DNA of 22,298 nt. Source: Alphaproteobacteria bacterium (GTDB taxonomy: Bacteria > Pseudomonadota > Alphaproteobacteria > Rhodobacterales > Rhodobacteraceae). Of this stretch, positions 1 through 7,842 are shown piece after piece. Made by a program: the position numbers and the translations under genes. Numbering within the stretch: position 1 is the first letter of the stretch; each line of letters starts with the position of its first letter. The stretch spans positions 1 to 22,298 of the forward strand of contig JAJRUE010000099.1 in assembly GCA_024277955.1 (NCBI GenBank). The letters run 5' to 3'. The notes beneath the pieces are model-generated. The model ran no database searches, was not told the origin of the DNA, and was given only the letters and a program-made list of their open reading frames with translations.

Positions 1-1
1 A

Positions 2-421
2 CGTTTCCTGGGCGGGTTTGGCGCGGCGACATTGCTGCGCGCCGGCCACGACACCCCCATCCGTGTGCGCCCGGCCGCCGCCCTTGCCGAAGCGACGCTG
101 TTCACAACGTTCCCCGAACTGGGAACCCAGACCGAGGCCGCGGCCTTTGCCAGCCTCGCCGCCAAGGTGCGCCTGACCCGCTACGGCATGGATTGCTACG
201 CCTATGCGCTGCTGGCGCTGGGCACGGTCGACCTGGTGGTCGAAGCCGGGCTGAACCCCTACGACATCCAGGCCCCGATCGCGCTGATCCAGGCAGCCGG
301 CGGCATCGTCACCGACTGGCGGGGCCGCCCGGCGCATGACGGCGGCCGGGTGGTGGCCGCCGCCAGCCCGGCGCTGCACGACCAGGCGCTGGAAATCCTG
401 TCGCAAGCCCCCGAGGGCTGA
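2..421 (+). CDS. hisN: Histidinol-phosphatase HisN, inositol monophosphatase family (C-terminal part)
   Basis: The reading frame is already open at the window edge (it begins RFLGGFGAATLL), so only the last 139 or so residues are present; a full protein is about 260 residues. The inositol-monophosphatase fold is recognised by the C-terminal block MDCYAYALLALGTVDLVVEA, then PYDIQAPIALIQAAGGIVTD. The Asp of PYD matches the metal-binding Asp that is usually in a WD context in this family, and AAGGIVTDWRG is the family's closing motif. The DCYAYALLALG and PYD forms resemble the HisN branch, which dephosphorylates L-histidinol phosphate in histidine synthesis, more than SuhB or CysQ. The N-terminal metal ligands lie outside the window, so catalytic completeness cannot be judged. 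A generic inositol monophosphatase is the alternative. It is separated from the next gene by about 160 bases. Confidence 0.8.
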   Translation, partial: RFLGGFGAATLLRAGHDTPIRVRPAAALAEATLFTTFPELGTQTEAAAFASLAAKVRLTRYGMDCYAYALLALGTVDLVVEAGLNPYDIQAPIALIQAAGGIVTDWRGRPAHDGGRVVAAASPALHDQALEILSQAPEG

Positions 422-533
422 CCCCGCAACCTGCCCTCCAACCTGACCCCGAAAACCTGAACCGGGCTTGCACCAAGCCGGCGCGCCGGTTATATTCACC
501 CCAAGGCGCACGAGTCCTTCCCCCTTCTGTCGG

Positions 534-583
534 CGCCCCGCTCACACTTCACCGAAGGGGCGACAATGAAGTGTGAGGGCCCC
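534..583 (+). promoter_or_regulatory. Perfect inverted repeat with competing pairings over the start of the 8-oxoguanine deaminase gene
   Basis: CTCACACTTC at 541-550 is exactly complementary to GAAGTGTGAG at 568-577, giving a 10-bp stem with a 17-nt loop. The loop holds GGGGCG (557-562), which can pair with CGCCCC just outside the stem (534-539); its GGGGC (557-561) can instead pair with GCCCC (579-583), directly before the ATG at 584. The 3' arm contains the GAGG that would be the ribosome-binding site for ATG 584, and an alternative ATG at 566 lies at the loop/arm junction. This layout would suit an RNA switch hiding the ribosome-binding site, or a DNA operator. The pairings are seen directly; the regulatory role is inferred. 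Confidence 0.5.
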
Positions 584-1924
584 ATGCCAACCGAAATCCT
601 GATCCGAAATGCCGACACCATCCTGACCATGGACGATGCGCGGCGCGAACTGAACGGCGCCGACATCCTGCTGCGCGACGGCGCGATTGCCGCGCTCGGC
701 GCCGGGCTGACCACCCCCGGCGAGGTGATCGACGCCACCGGCTGTCTGGTGACGCCGGGGCTGGTCAACACCCATCACCACCTCTACCAGACGCTGACCC
801 GCGCGGTGCCCGGCGGCCAGGACGCGCTGCTGTTTGGCTGGCTGCAGACGCTCTACCCGATCTGGGCGCGATTCGGCCCCGAGGAAATGCGCGTCTCGGT
901 CCTGATCGGGCTTGCGGAACTGGCGCTGTCGGGCTGTTCACTAAGCTCGGATCACTTGTATCTTTTCCCCAACGGCGCGCGGCTGGATGACACCATCGAC
1001 GCCGCCGCCCAGATCGGCCTGCGCTTCCACGCCACCCGCGGCGCCATGTCGATCGGCCAAAGCGACGGAGGCCTGCCCCCCGACAGCCTGGTCGAAGCCG
1101 AAGCCGCCATCCTGGACGATTGCATCCGGCTGATCGACCGCTACCACGACCCGCGCCCGGGCGCGATGCTGCGCATTGGCATCGCCCCCTGTTCGCCGTT
1201 TTCGGTCAGCCGCGAGCTGATGCGCGACGCGGCGATCCTGGCGCGCGACAAGGGGGTGATGCTGCACACCCACCTGGCCGAGAACGACGAAGACATCGCC
1301 TATTCGCTGGAAAAGTTCGGCTGCCGCCCCGGCCAGTATGCCGAGGATCTGGGCTGGACCGGCGACGATGTGTGGCATGCCCATTGCGTCAAGCTGGATG
1401 GTTCGGAAATTGATCTTTTTGCCCGCTCGGGCACCGGGGTCGCCCATTGTCCATGTTCGAATTGTCGCCTTGGCTCGGGGATCGCGCCGGTGCGCGCGAT
1501 GCGCGACGCCGGGGTCAAGGTGGGGCTGGGGGTGGACGGTTCTGCCTCGAACGACGCGGGCAATATCGTGGCCGAGGCCCGCCAGGCGATGCTGCTGCAG
1601 CGGGTTCGCAACGGCGCCGACGCGATGAGCGCGCGCGAAGCCCTGTTCATCGCTACCCGCGGCGGGGCGCAGGTTCTGGGGCGCGACGATTGCGGGCAGC
1701 TGACGGCCGGCATGCGCGCCGACCTGGCGATCTGGGACATGCGCGGGATCGAGGCCGCCGGCACTTGGGACCGCGCCGCCCTGCTGCTGGCCGGGCCGAT
1801 GCAGGTGCGCGACCTGCTGGTGGACGGGCGCGCGGTGGTGCGCGACGGGCGGGTCGTGACCTTCGATCTCGACCACGCCATCCGCCGCCAGAACCAGTTG
1901 GCGGCGGCCCTTGCCGGCGGCTGA
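584..1924 (+). CDS. 8-oxoguanine deaminase (amidohydrolase superfamily)
   Basis: A 446-residue amidohydrolase whose family deaminates 8-oxoguanine to urate in the cytoplasm, using one bound metal ion. Visible motifs are the strand-1 metal pair H64 and H66 in VNTHHHLYQTLTRAVP, the block SDHLYLFPNG near 122-131, HTHLAEND near 228-235 (metal His plus catalytic Glu), WHAHC near 264-268, VAHCPCSNCRLGSG near 286-299, and catalytic Asp 318 in GLGVDGSASND. The HLYLFPNG and CPCSN blocks favour the 8-oxoguanine deaminase / hydroxyatrazine-hydrolase-like subgroup over cytosine or S-adenosylhomocysteine deaminases. I chose ATG 584 because the protein then begins MPTEILIRNADTI, a typical family N-terminus; ATG 566 would add MKCEGP and has its own AAGGGG at good spacing. 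A guanine deaminase gene 600 bases downstream on the other strand supports a purine role. Atrazine-type chlorohydrolase activity is the less likely alternative. Confidence 0.85.
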   Translation: MPTEILIRNADTILTMDDARRELNGADILLRDGAIAALGAGLTTPGEVIDATGCLVTPGLVNTHHHLYQTLTRAVPGGQDALLFGWLQTLYPIWARFGPEEMRVSVLIGLAELALSGCSLSSDHLYLFPNGARLDDTIDAAAQIGLRFHATRGAMSIGQSDGGLPPDSLVEAEAAILDDCIRLIDRYHDPRPGAMLRIGIAPCSPFSVSRELMRDAAILARDKGVMLHTHLAENDEDIAYSLEKFGCRPGQYAEDLGWTGDDVWHAHCVKLDGSEIDLFARSGTGVAHCPCSNCRLGSGIAPVRAMRDAGVKVGLGVDGSASNDAGNIVAEARQAMLLQRVRNGADAMSAREALFIATRGGAQVLGRDDCGQLTAGMRADLAIWDMRGIEAAGTWDRAALLLAGPMQVRDLLVDGRAVVRDGRVVTFDLDHAIRRQNQLAAALAGG

Positions 1925-2063
1925 GCCGCCCTCGCGCCACCGGCGGATTTCCGCGCGTCGCCGGCGGCCATCTGCCGGCTCGAATTTCGACACATTTTCA
2001 TGCTTGAATCGCCCGGCGCCACCAGAGACACCGGCGCAGCACGTCATCTTCTGGAGCGGCCGG

Positions 2064-2582
2064 ATGAAACCCCGGATGAAAGCATTGAACGCCGCAGCGG
2101 TTCTGGCCCTGATCGGGCTGACCGCCTGCGGTTCCAGTATCTCGGGGCCCGGTATTTCGGGGCCCAACCCGGTGCGCGGCTCGGGCGGTTCGGCGACGAC
2201 GGTCGTGGGAACCTTTCCGGCGTTTCAAAGCGACATGAACAACGCCCGAAAGGGACCCGGACTGAACCCGCTGTCCTATAACGCCAAGCTGGCCGCCGCC
2301 GCCCAGGCCCATGCCAACGACATGTCCACCAACGGTTTTTTCGACCACGTGGGGTCCGACGGCAGCACCTTTGGCCAGCGCATCCGCGCCCAGGGCTACA
2401 ACTATGCCTGGGCCGGCGAAAACATCGCCTGGGGTTATGCCAGCGAAGCCGCCCTGTTTGCCGCCTGGATGAATTCTCCGGGACACCGCGCCAACATCCT
2501 GTCCGCCGAGCCGACCGAGTTCGGCCTGGCGCTTGCGCCCGGCAACTACTGGGTGCTCGAACTGGCGCGCCCGCTGCCCTGA
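2064..2582 (+). CDS. CAP/SCP-domain (YkwD-like) lipoprotein
   Basis: A 172-residue secreted protein. Residues 1-21 form a lipoprotein signal peptide with lipobox LTAC (Cys22), so the mature protein should be lipid-anchored. A short low-complexity linker with ISGP repeated twice follows, then a CAP (cysteine-rich secretory / PR-1-like) domain from about residue 52. Conserved CAP features are FFDHVGSDGSTFGQRI near 92-107, GENIAWGY near 118-125, and SPGHRANIL near 138-146, giving the family's H95, E119 and H141. Bacterial YkwD-type CAP proteins have mostly unknown function. ATG 2064 is chosen because GGAG lies 7 nt upstream and the signal peptide follows at once; the open frame extends further 5' without signal features. 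The 3' end overlaps the convergent guanine deaminase gene by 37 bases. Confidence 0.85.
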   Translation: MKPRMKALNAAAVLALIGLTACGSSISGPGISGPNPVRGSGGSATTVVGTFPAFQSDMNNARKGPGLNPLSYNAKLAAAAQAHANDMSTNGFFDHVGSDGSTFGQRIRAQGYNYAWAGENIAWGYASEAALFAAWMNSPGHRANILSAEPTEFGLALAPGNYWVLELARPLP

Positions 2583-3871
2583 GGGTATTCGCGGCCCGCG
2601 ATCCAGACCGTGCGCACCGCCCGGTCGTCGCCCATCATGATGGTCGCGAACAGCGCTTCCCAGATGCCGGCTGCGCGCGCCGCACGCTGCGCGATCGCCG
2701 GGGTCGAGGCCAGGTCCAGCACCACGATATCCGCGTCCTGCCCGGCCGCCAGATTGCCGATCCGATCCTCAAGCCGCATCGCCCGCGCCGCGCCCCGGGT
2801 GGCCAGCCACCACAGCTGCGCCGGGTGCAGCGCGGTGCCGCGCAGCTGTGCCACCTCATAGGCCGCGGCCATGGTGCGCAGCATCGAAAACGACGACCCG
2901 CCGCCGGTATCGGTCGCCAGCCCGATCCGCTGCCCCTCGGCCATCAGCCCGGCCATATCGAACAGGCCCGAGCCGATAAAGGTGTTCGATGTCGGGCAAT
3001 GCACCAGCGCTGCGCCGGTTTCGCGCAGCCGGTCGCGTTCGCGCGCCTTCAGGTGGATCGCATGGCCGAACATCGCATTTTCGCCAAGCAGGCCAAAGGC
3101 TTCGTAGGTGTCGAGATAGTCGCGCGCCTGCGGGAACAGCCCCGCCACCCAGTCGATTTCCGGCAGTTGTTCCGACAGGTGGGTCTGCATCAGGCACTCC
3201 GGATGCTCGGCCCAGAGCGCCCCCAGCGCCGCCAGCTGATCGGGCGTCGAGGTGGGCGAAAACCGCGGTGTGATCGCATAGCCCAGCCGCCCCTTGCCGT
3301 GCCATTTTTCCAGCAGCCGCTTGCTGTCGTCATAGGCGCTTTGGGCGGTGTCCAGCAGCTCTTCGGGGGCGTTGCGATCCATGCAGGTCTTGCCCGCCAC
3401 CACCCGCATCCCGCGCGTTTGCGCTTCGGTGAAAAAAGCCTCGACGCTTTCGGGGTGGATGGTGCAGAAACTGGCGACCGTGGTGGTGCCGTTGGCGGTC
3501 ACAAGGTCGAAATAGCTGCGCGCCGTTCGGGCCGCGAAATCTGCATCGCCAAACCGCATTTCTTCGGGAAAGGTATAGGTGTTCAGCCAGTCGATAAGCT
3601 GCTTGCCCCAACTGGCGATGATCGCGGTCTGCGGGTAATGCGCATGCGCATCCACGAACCCGGCGCTGATCAGCCCGTCGCCATAGTCCTGCACCTGAGC
3701 GCGCGGATGGGCGGCGCGCAGTTCATCCGCTTCGCCGACCGCGGTGATCCGGTCGCCTTCGATCAATACGCCGCCGCGCCGTCGCCAGCGGGCCGCTTCT
3801 TCGACCGGCTGGTGAAACGGGTCGCCTTCGAAGGCAAGGGTCTGGCCTAGCAACAGCCGGGGGGGCTTCAT
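2546..3871 (-). CDS. guaD: Guanine deaminase
   Basis: A 441-residue amidohydrolase that converts guanine to xanthine and ammonia, the entry step of guanine catabolism. Visible features are the zinc pair H76 and H78 in GFVDAHAHYPQ, the guanine-deaminase block KQLIDWLNTYTFPEE near 90-104, QTHLSEQ with H231 and E234, FGHAIHL with H270, HCPTSNTFIGSGLF near 291-304, and the catalytic Asp 321 in ATDTGGGSSFS. The WLNTYTFP segment separates guanine deaminase from other members of the superfamily. The ATG has a strong AGGAG 6 nt upstream. The gene diverges from mgtE and converges on the CAP lipoprotein gene, overlapping its last 37 bases. With the 8-oxoguanine deaminase nearby it would feed purine bases to xanthine and urate, but no xanthine dehydrogenase or urate genes are in the window. 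Confidence 0.95.
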   Translation of the reverse strand: MKPPRLLLGQTLAFEGDPFHQPVEEAARWRRRGGVLIEGDRITAVGEADELRAAHPRAQVQDYGDGLISAGFVDAHAHYPQTAIIASWGKQLIDWLNTYTFPEEMRFGDADFAARTARSYFDLVTANGTTTVASFCTIHPESVEAFFTEAQTRGMRVVAGKTCMDRNAPEELLDTAQSAYDDSKRLLEKWHGKGRLGYAITPRFSPTSTPDQLAALGALWAEHPECLMQTHLSEQLPEIDWVAGLFPQARDYLDTYEAFGLLGENAMFGHAIHLKARERDRLRETGAALVHCPTSNTFIGSGLFDMAGLMAEGQRIGLATDTGGGSSFSMLRTMAAAYEVAQLRGTALHPAQLWWLATRGAARAMRLEDRIGNLAAGQDADIVVLDLASTPAIAQRAARAAGIWEALFATIMMGDDRAVRTVWIAGREYPQGSGRASSSTQ

Positions 3872-3990
3872 CGCGCGCTCCTGTAACGGACACCCAGTTT
3901 AGGCGGTGAAAATCGCCGGGTAAATCGCCGATTATCCCCTGTTTCTTTGAAACTGTTTTGCCTAATGTGGCACGAAACAAGGGGCCTGCG
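3872..3990. promoter_or_regulatory. Divergent guaD/mgtE intergenic region with short repeats
   Basis: These 119 bases must hold the promoters of both guaD (leftward) and mgtE (rightward). AAATCGCCG occurs twice in direct orientation (3910-3918 and 3922-3930). GTTTC-TTT-GAAAC (3941-3953) is a perfect short inverted repeat, and an imperfect dyad follows (TGTTTTGCC, then GGCACGAAACA). I find no convincing -35/-10 pair at standard spacing and no recognisable Mg2+-sensing leader before mgtE. Confidence 0.3.
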
Positions 3991-5373
3991 ATGAGCGAAC
4001 AGACCACGGTCGAGGACGAGCGCGACGACGACGTATACGCGCTGGACAAGGGCACGGTGGACGCGGTGCTCGACGCCGTTGATCGGGGTGACCAGGCGGC
4101 GCTGAGCGCGCTGATGGAGCCGATGCACGCCGCCGACATCGCCGACCTTCTCGAACAGATTGGGGCGGCGGACCGGCAGCGGCTGGTGCGGCTCTACGGC
4201 AAGAAATTCGACGGCGAAATCCTGTCGGAACTCGACGAGGCCATTCGCGAAGAGATCATCGAAACCCTCAATCCGCAGGTTCTGGCGGATGCGGTGCGCG
4301 AACTGGAAACCGACGATGTCGTGGACATCATCGAGGATCTCGACGAACCCCAGCAGGAAGCCATCCTTGATGCGCTGGAAGATGTCGACCGGGTCGCCGT
4401 CGAACAGGCGATGGCCTATCCGGAGTTTTCCGCAGGCCGCCTCATGCAGCGCGAACTGGTGGCGGTTCCGGAACACTGGAAGGTTGGGCAAGCCATTGAC
4501 TATATTCGTAAAAACGACAACCTTCCGGAACAGTTCTACCACCTGTTCCTGGTCAATCCGCGCATGGAGCCGGTCGCCTACGTCACCCTCGGCCGGCTGC
4601 TGTCGGCCCGCCGCGACACCGCCCTTCGCGACATCACCGAAGACAGTTTCCGCACCTTCGATGTGACCGAAGACGAAGCCGATGTCGCCTATGCCTTCAA
4701 CCAGTATCACCTGATTTCGGCGCCGGTGGTGGACCAGGACGGCCGCCTCGTCGGGATGATCACCATCGACGACGCCATGCAGGTGCTGGACGAAGAACAC
4801 GAAGAAGACATCCTGCGCCTGGCCGGTGTCGGCGACGGCAGCCTGTCGGACCGGGTGCTGGAAACCACCCGCCAGCGTCTGCCCTGGCTGGTTGTCAACC
4901 TGGTGACCGCGATCGTGGCCTCGCTGGTGATCGCCCAGTTCCAGGATCTGCTGGCGCAGTTCGTGGCGCTCGCGGTGCTGATGCCGATCGTCGCCTCGAT
5001 GGGCGGCAACGCCGGGACGCAATCGCTGACGGTGGCGGTGCGCGCCATCGCCACGCGCGACCTGACCGGCTCGAACGTCTGGCGGGTGATCCGGCGCGAA
5101 GTGCTGGTGGGGCTGGCCAACGGGCTGGTGTTTGCGGTGGTGATGGGCGTTGTCGGGGCGATCTGGTTCGGCACGCCGGTGCTGGGGGTGGTGATCGCGC
5201 TGGCGATGGTGGTCAACCTGGTGGTAGCCGGGCTGGCCGGGATCATCGTGCCGGTGGCGCTGGAAAAGGCCGGGGTGGACCCGGCGCTTGCCTCGGGGGC
5301 CTTTGTGACGACGGTCACCGATGTGGTTGGTTTCTTTGCGTTTCTCGGCCTCGCCGGGGTGCTGTTGCTATGA
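3991..5373 (+). CDS. mgtE: Magnesium transporter MgtE
   Basis: A 460-residue inner-membrane Mg2+ channel. The order matches the family: an N-terminal acidic helical domain (about 20-150), two CBS domains (about 150-270), a connecting helix, then five membrane segments from about 298 to the end. The pore signature PIVASMGGNAGTQ lies at 332-344, and Asp 444 in TTVTDVVGF corresponds to the Mg2+-binding pore Asp of the Thermus protein. The cytosolic half is rich in Asp and Glu, as expected for Mg2+ sensing that closes the channel when internal Mg2+ is high. ATG 3991 has AAGGGG about 7 nt upstream; the frame also opens at a TTG 33 bases earlier, which lacks support. The stop overlaps the next start (ATGA), so the cyclo-ligase gene is probably translated by coupling. 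Confidence 0.97.
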   Translation: MSEQTTVEDERDDDVYALDKGTVDAVLDAVDRGDQAALSALMEPMHAADIADLLEQIGAADRQRLVRLYGKKFDGEILSELDEAIREEIIETLNPQVLADAVRELETDDVVDIIEDLDEPQQEAILDALEDVDRVAVEQAMAYPEFSAGRLMQRELVAVPEHWKVGQAIDYIRKNDNLPEQFYHLFLVNPRMEPVAYVTLGRLLSARRDTALRDITEDSFRTFDVTEDEADVAYAFNQYHLISAPVVDQDGRLVGMITIDDAMQVLDEEHEEDILRLAGVGDGSLSDRVLETTRQRLPWLVVNLVTAIVASLVIAQFQDLLAQFVALAVLMPIVASMGGNAGTQSLTVAVRAIATRDLTGSNVWRVIRREVLVGLANGLVFAVVMGVVGAIWFGTPVLGVVIALAMVVNLVVAGLAGIIVPVALEKAGVDPALASGAFVTTVTDVVGFFAFLGLAGVLLL

Positions 5374-5948
5374 CCGGACCGGCAGACATCAGCGCCGCCA
5401 AGGCCGCGGCCCGCACCGCCGCCTTCGCCCGCCGCAAGGCCGCCCACGCAGCCCAGACCGGCGCGGTCGCGGCCCGCCACCTGCTGACCTTTGTGCAGGC
5501 GCAGCCGCCCGGCCCGATCTCGGGCTACATGCCGATCCGCACCGAAATCGATCCGCTGCCGGCGATGCGCGAACTGGCCGAAACCCGAACCATCGGCGTG
5601 CCGGTGATCCTTGGCCCCGGCCAGCCGCTGGCCTTCCACCGCTGGACCCCCGATGCCGCCATGCAGGATGGCCCGTTCGGCGCAAAAATCCCGCAAGACC
5701 CCGTCCCCGTCACCCCGCGCATCCTGATCCTGCCGCTGGTCGCCTTCGACAGGCGCGGCTTCCGCCTCGGCTACGGAGGCGGCTTTTACGACCGTACCCT
5801 AGCACAGCTGCGCGCCGCCGGCCCGGTGCTTGCGGTGGGTTTCGCCTATGCGGCCCAGCAGTCCGAAAACCTGCCCACCGAATCCACCGACCAGCCGATG
5901 GACGCCGTGATCACCGAGAACGGGGTCACCGAATTCGTCCGCGCCTGA
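5370..5948 (+). CDS. ygfA: 5-formyltetrahydrofolate cyclo-ligase
   Basis: A 192-residue cytoplasmic enzyme (5,10-methenyltetrahydrofolate synthetase) that uses ATP to return 5-formyl-THF to the one-carbon pool. The nucleotide/folate signature RLGYGGGFYDRTL occupies about 132-144, preceded by ILILPLVAFDRRG, with a basic N-terminal helix (AFARRKAAH) and PVTPRILI before it. Length is normal for the family. The start overlaps the mgtE stop by 4 bases. The gene ends 42 bases before a convergent permease gene, and that gap holds a copy of the TTCTTCTGTCC repeat. Confidence 0.95.
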   Translation: MTGPADISAAKAAARTAAFARRKAAHAAQTGAVAARHLLTFVQAQPPGPISGYMPIRTEIDPLPAMRELAETRTIGVPVILGPGQPLAFHRWTPDAAMQDGPFGAKIPQDPVPVTPRILILPLVAFDRRGFRLGYGGGFYDRTLAQLRAAGPVLAVGFAYAAQQSENLPTESTDQPMDAVITENGVTEFVRA

Positions 5949-5952
5949 ACCA

Positions 5953-5978
5953 TTCTTCTGTCCGAAAATATCCCCGCA
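5953..5978 (+). repeat. Short copy of the TTCTTCTGTCC-GAAAATATCC intergenic repeat
   Basis: The stretch after the cyclo-ligase stop contains TTCTTCTGTCC followed by GAAAATATCCCCGC. The same string, differing by one base shortly after, occurs on the opposite strand at 8774-8797, and shorter related strings occur at 8808-8831 and 12704-12726. This copy lacks the two downstream hairpins of the longer copies but is followed by GC-rich CAGGCGGCGCC. It lies between convergent genes. Confidence 0.75.
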
Positions 5979-5990
5979 GGCGGCGCCGAT

Positions 5991-7772
5991 TCACAACGGC
6001 CAGAGAACCGGGATCATCAGGCTGGCCAGCAGCCCGACCGACAGGTTCAGCGGGATGCCGACGCGCAGGAAATCGGCAAACCGATACCCGCCAGGGCCAT
6101 AGACCAGCATGTTGGTCTGATAGCCGATCGGGGTCGCAAAGGACGCCGACGCGGCCACCATCACCGCCACCACCAGCGGGCGCGCATCCACCCCCAGCGC
6201 GTCGGCCAGCCCGATGGCCACCGGCGTCACCACCACCGCCACCGCATTGTTGGACACCAGCTCGGTCAGCACCGAGGTCAGCAGGTAGATCGCCCAGACG
6301 ATCAGGAACGGCGGCAGGGCCTTCAACCCCGGCGCCACCGCGCCCACGACCAGCTCGACCGCGCCCGAGCTTTGCAGGGCCGCGCCGACGGCCAGCATCG
6401 CGAAGATCAGCGTCAGCAGCCGCCCGTCGACAAAGGAAAACGCTTCTTCCGCGTCGATGCAGCGGGTCACCAGAACCAGCGCCACCGCCAGCACCGCCAG
6501 CAGAAAGATCGGCGCCACCCCAAGGGCCGCCAGCACCACCAGCCCGACGATCGCCGCCACCGCCAGCGGCGCGTGCGACCGCCGGTAGGCGCGCTGCGAC
6601 GGTTGCGAGATGTTGACCATGTCCATGTCCACCGACAGGCGCTGGATGTCTTCGGGCGCGCCTTCCAGCAGCAACGTGTCGCCGACGCGCACCTCCAGAT
6701 CGTCCAGCTGGCCGCTGATGTTCTGGTTTCGCCGGTGCACCGCCAGCGGGTAGACCCCGTAGCGCCGCCGCAGGCGCAAGTCCCCCAGCGTGCGCCCGAC
6801 CATCCGGCAGCCGGGGGTGATCAGCACCTCAACCGTCGAGGTGCGCACCGAACTGAGCTTGTCGACCATTTGCAGCTGCGGGTTTTGTTGCAGGCCCAGA
6901 AGTTCGCTCATTTCGGTGCGCAGCACCACCCGGTCACCGGCCTGAAGCCGCACCGATCCCAGATCCCGGCGCAGCGAGGCATCGCCGCGCAACACGTCGA
7001 TCAGCCGCACCCCTTCGCGGCGGAACAGGTCCACGTCGCGCACCGGCTGGCCGATCAGTTCGCTGTGTTCGGGGATGGCGACTTCGGTAAAGAACTTCAT
7101 TCGCGACCGGTTGGTCAGCAGGCTGGCCATGCTGTCGCGATCGGGCAGCAGGCGCGGTGCGATGAACCGCAGATAGACCATCCCCCAGGCGACCAGCACG
7201 ATGCCAAGCGGCGTTACCTCGAAGATCGAAAACGGCGCCATGCCCTGCCCGCGCGCCACCCCGTCGACCAGCAGGTTGGTCGAGGTGCCGATCAGCGTCA
7301 GCGTGCCACCAAGGATCGCCGCGTAGGACAGCGGGATCAGCAGTTTCGACGGCGCGGTCCCCAGCTTTTTCGCCAATTGCACGAAGACCGGGATCATCAC
7401 CACCACAACCGGCGTGTTCGACACCACCGCCGAGGCCAGCACCACCACCGCCATCAGCGCCCCGATGGCCAGCGCCGGGTTGGTTTCGGCCCGGCGTTCG
7501 GCGAGCCTGGTAAAGGCGACCAGCGCCCCGGTGCGCACCAGCGCGCCCATCACGATGAACATCGCCGCGATGGTCCAGGGGGCCGGGTTGGACAGAACCG
7601 CCAGCGCCTGGTCGTAGGGCAGCACCCCAAGCAGCAGCATCAGCGCGACCCCGGCGATGGCGACCACCTCGGCCGGGTAGGCTTCGCGCAGGAAGAGAAT
7701 GAACATGACCCCGACGACGGCCAGTGTCGCCATCGCCCCGGTGGTGGGATCCAGTGAGATCAGCCCGAACAT
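5991..7772 (-). CDS. SLC13/DASS-family permease with two RCK_C (TrkA-C) domains
   Basis: A 593-residue inner-membrane protein. The N-terminal membrane half (about 10-210) carries VVSNTPVVVVMIP near 117-128 and TLIGTSTNLL near 159-168. Two cytoplasmic TrkA-C/RCK_C domains follow, about 228-295 (IGQPVRDVDL...LQAGDRVVL) and 313-382 (VGRTLGDLRL...VRVGDTLLLEG). The second membrane half (about 400-593) contains LVSNNAVAVVVTP near 505-517 and ATPIGYQTNMLVYGPGGY near 546-563. The paired SN/T motifs in inverted repeats are the divalent-anion:Na+ symporter signature; substrates in this subgroup include dicarboxylates and sulfate, and the sequence does not tell which. A purine-rich GGGGGGT precedes ATG 7772. 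The gene follows ymdB on the same strand, 70 bases after its stop. A paralogue of equal length lies at 8893-10674. Confidence 0.88.
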   Translation of the reverse strand: MFGLISLDPTTGAMATLAVVGVMFILFLREAYPAEVVAIAGVALMLLLGVLPYDQALAVLSNPAPWTIAAMFIVMGALVRTGALVAFTRLAERRAETNPALAIGALMAVVVLASAVVSNTPVVVVMIPVFVQLAKKLGTAPSKLLIPLSYAAILGGTLTLIGTSTNLLVDGVARGQGMAPFSIFEVTPLGIVLVAWGMVYLRFIAPRLLPDRDSMASLLTNRSRMKFFTEVAIPEHSELIGQPVRDVDLFRREGVRLIDVLRGDASLRRDLGSVRLQAGDRVVLRTEMSELLGLQQNPQLQMVDKLSSVRTSTVEVLITPGCRMVGRTLGDLRLRRRYGVYPLAVHRRNQNISGQLDDLEVRVGDTLLLEGAPEDIQRLSVDMDMVNISQPSQRAYRRSHAPLAVAAIVGLVVLAALGVAPIFLLAVLAVALVLVTRCIDAEEAFSFVDGRLLTLIFAMLAVGAALQSSGAVELVVGAVAPGLKALPPFLIVWAIYLLTSVLTELVSNNAVAVVVTPVAIGLADALGVDARPLVVAVMVAASASFATPIGYQTNMLVYGPGGYRFADFLRVGIPLNLSVGLLASLMIPVLWPL

Positions 7773-7842
7773 GCCGCCACCCCCCTGCCGCGTCGCGCCA
7801 TCATCGCCCGTGCCGGTCCGGCCTGCAAGGCCCCCGCCGCGC

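Noticed and set aside
941..2167. Long minus-strand open frame (408 codons) opposite the 8-oxoguanine deaminase gene
   Set aside because: It is the mirror frame of a clearly conserved amidohydrolase in high-GC DNA; its translation is rich in Ala/Gly/Arg/His with no domain, and it has no ribosome-binding site.
2825..3850. Plus-strand open frame (341 codons) opposite guaD
   Set aside because: It is a shadow of the guanine deaminase codons; the translation shows only low-complexity Arg/Gln/His-rich sequence.
3872..3990. Mg2+-sensing leader (M-box type) before mgtE
   Set aside because: The gap is only 119 bases, shared with guaD, and shows none of the extended stem structure expected; only short dyads and a 9-bp direct repeat are present.
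3958..3990. N-terminal extension of mgtE from a TTG codon
   Set aside because: ATG 3991 has a good AAGGGG at normal spacing, and the extra 11 residues show no family character.
5300..5369. 6S RNA (ssrS), which often precedes the 5-formyl-THF cyclo-ligase gene
   Set aside because: The cyclo-ligase start overlaps the mgtE stop, so there is no room for a separate RNA gene.
6372..7757. Plus-strand open frame (461 codons) opposite the first SLC13 permease
   Set aside because: The extreme His/Gln/Arg content is what the antisense of Val/Leu-rich membrane codons gives; no family resemblance.
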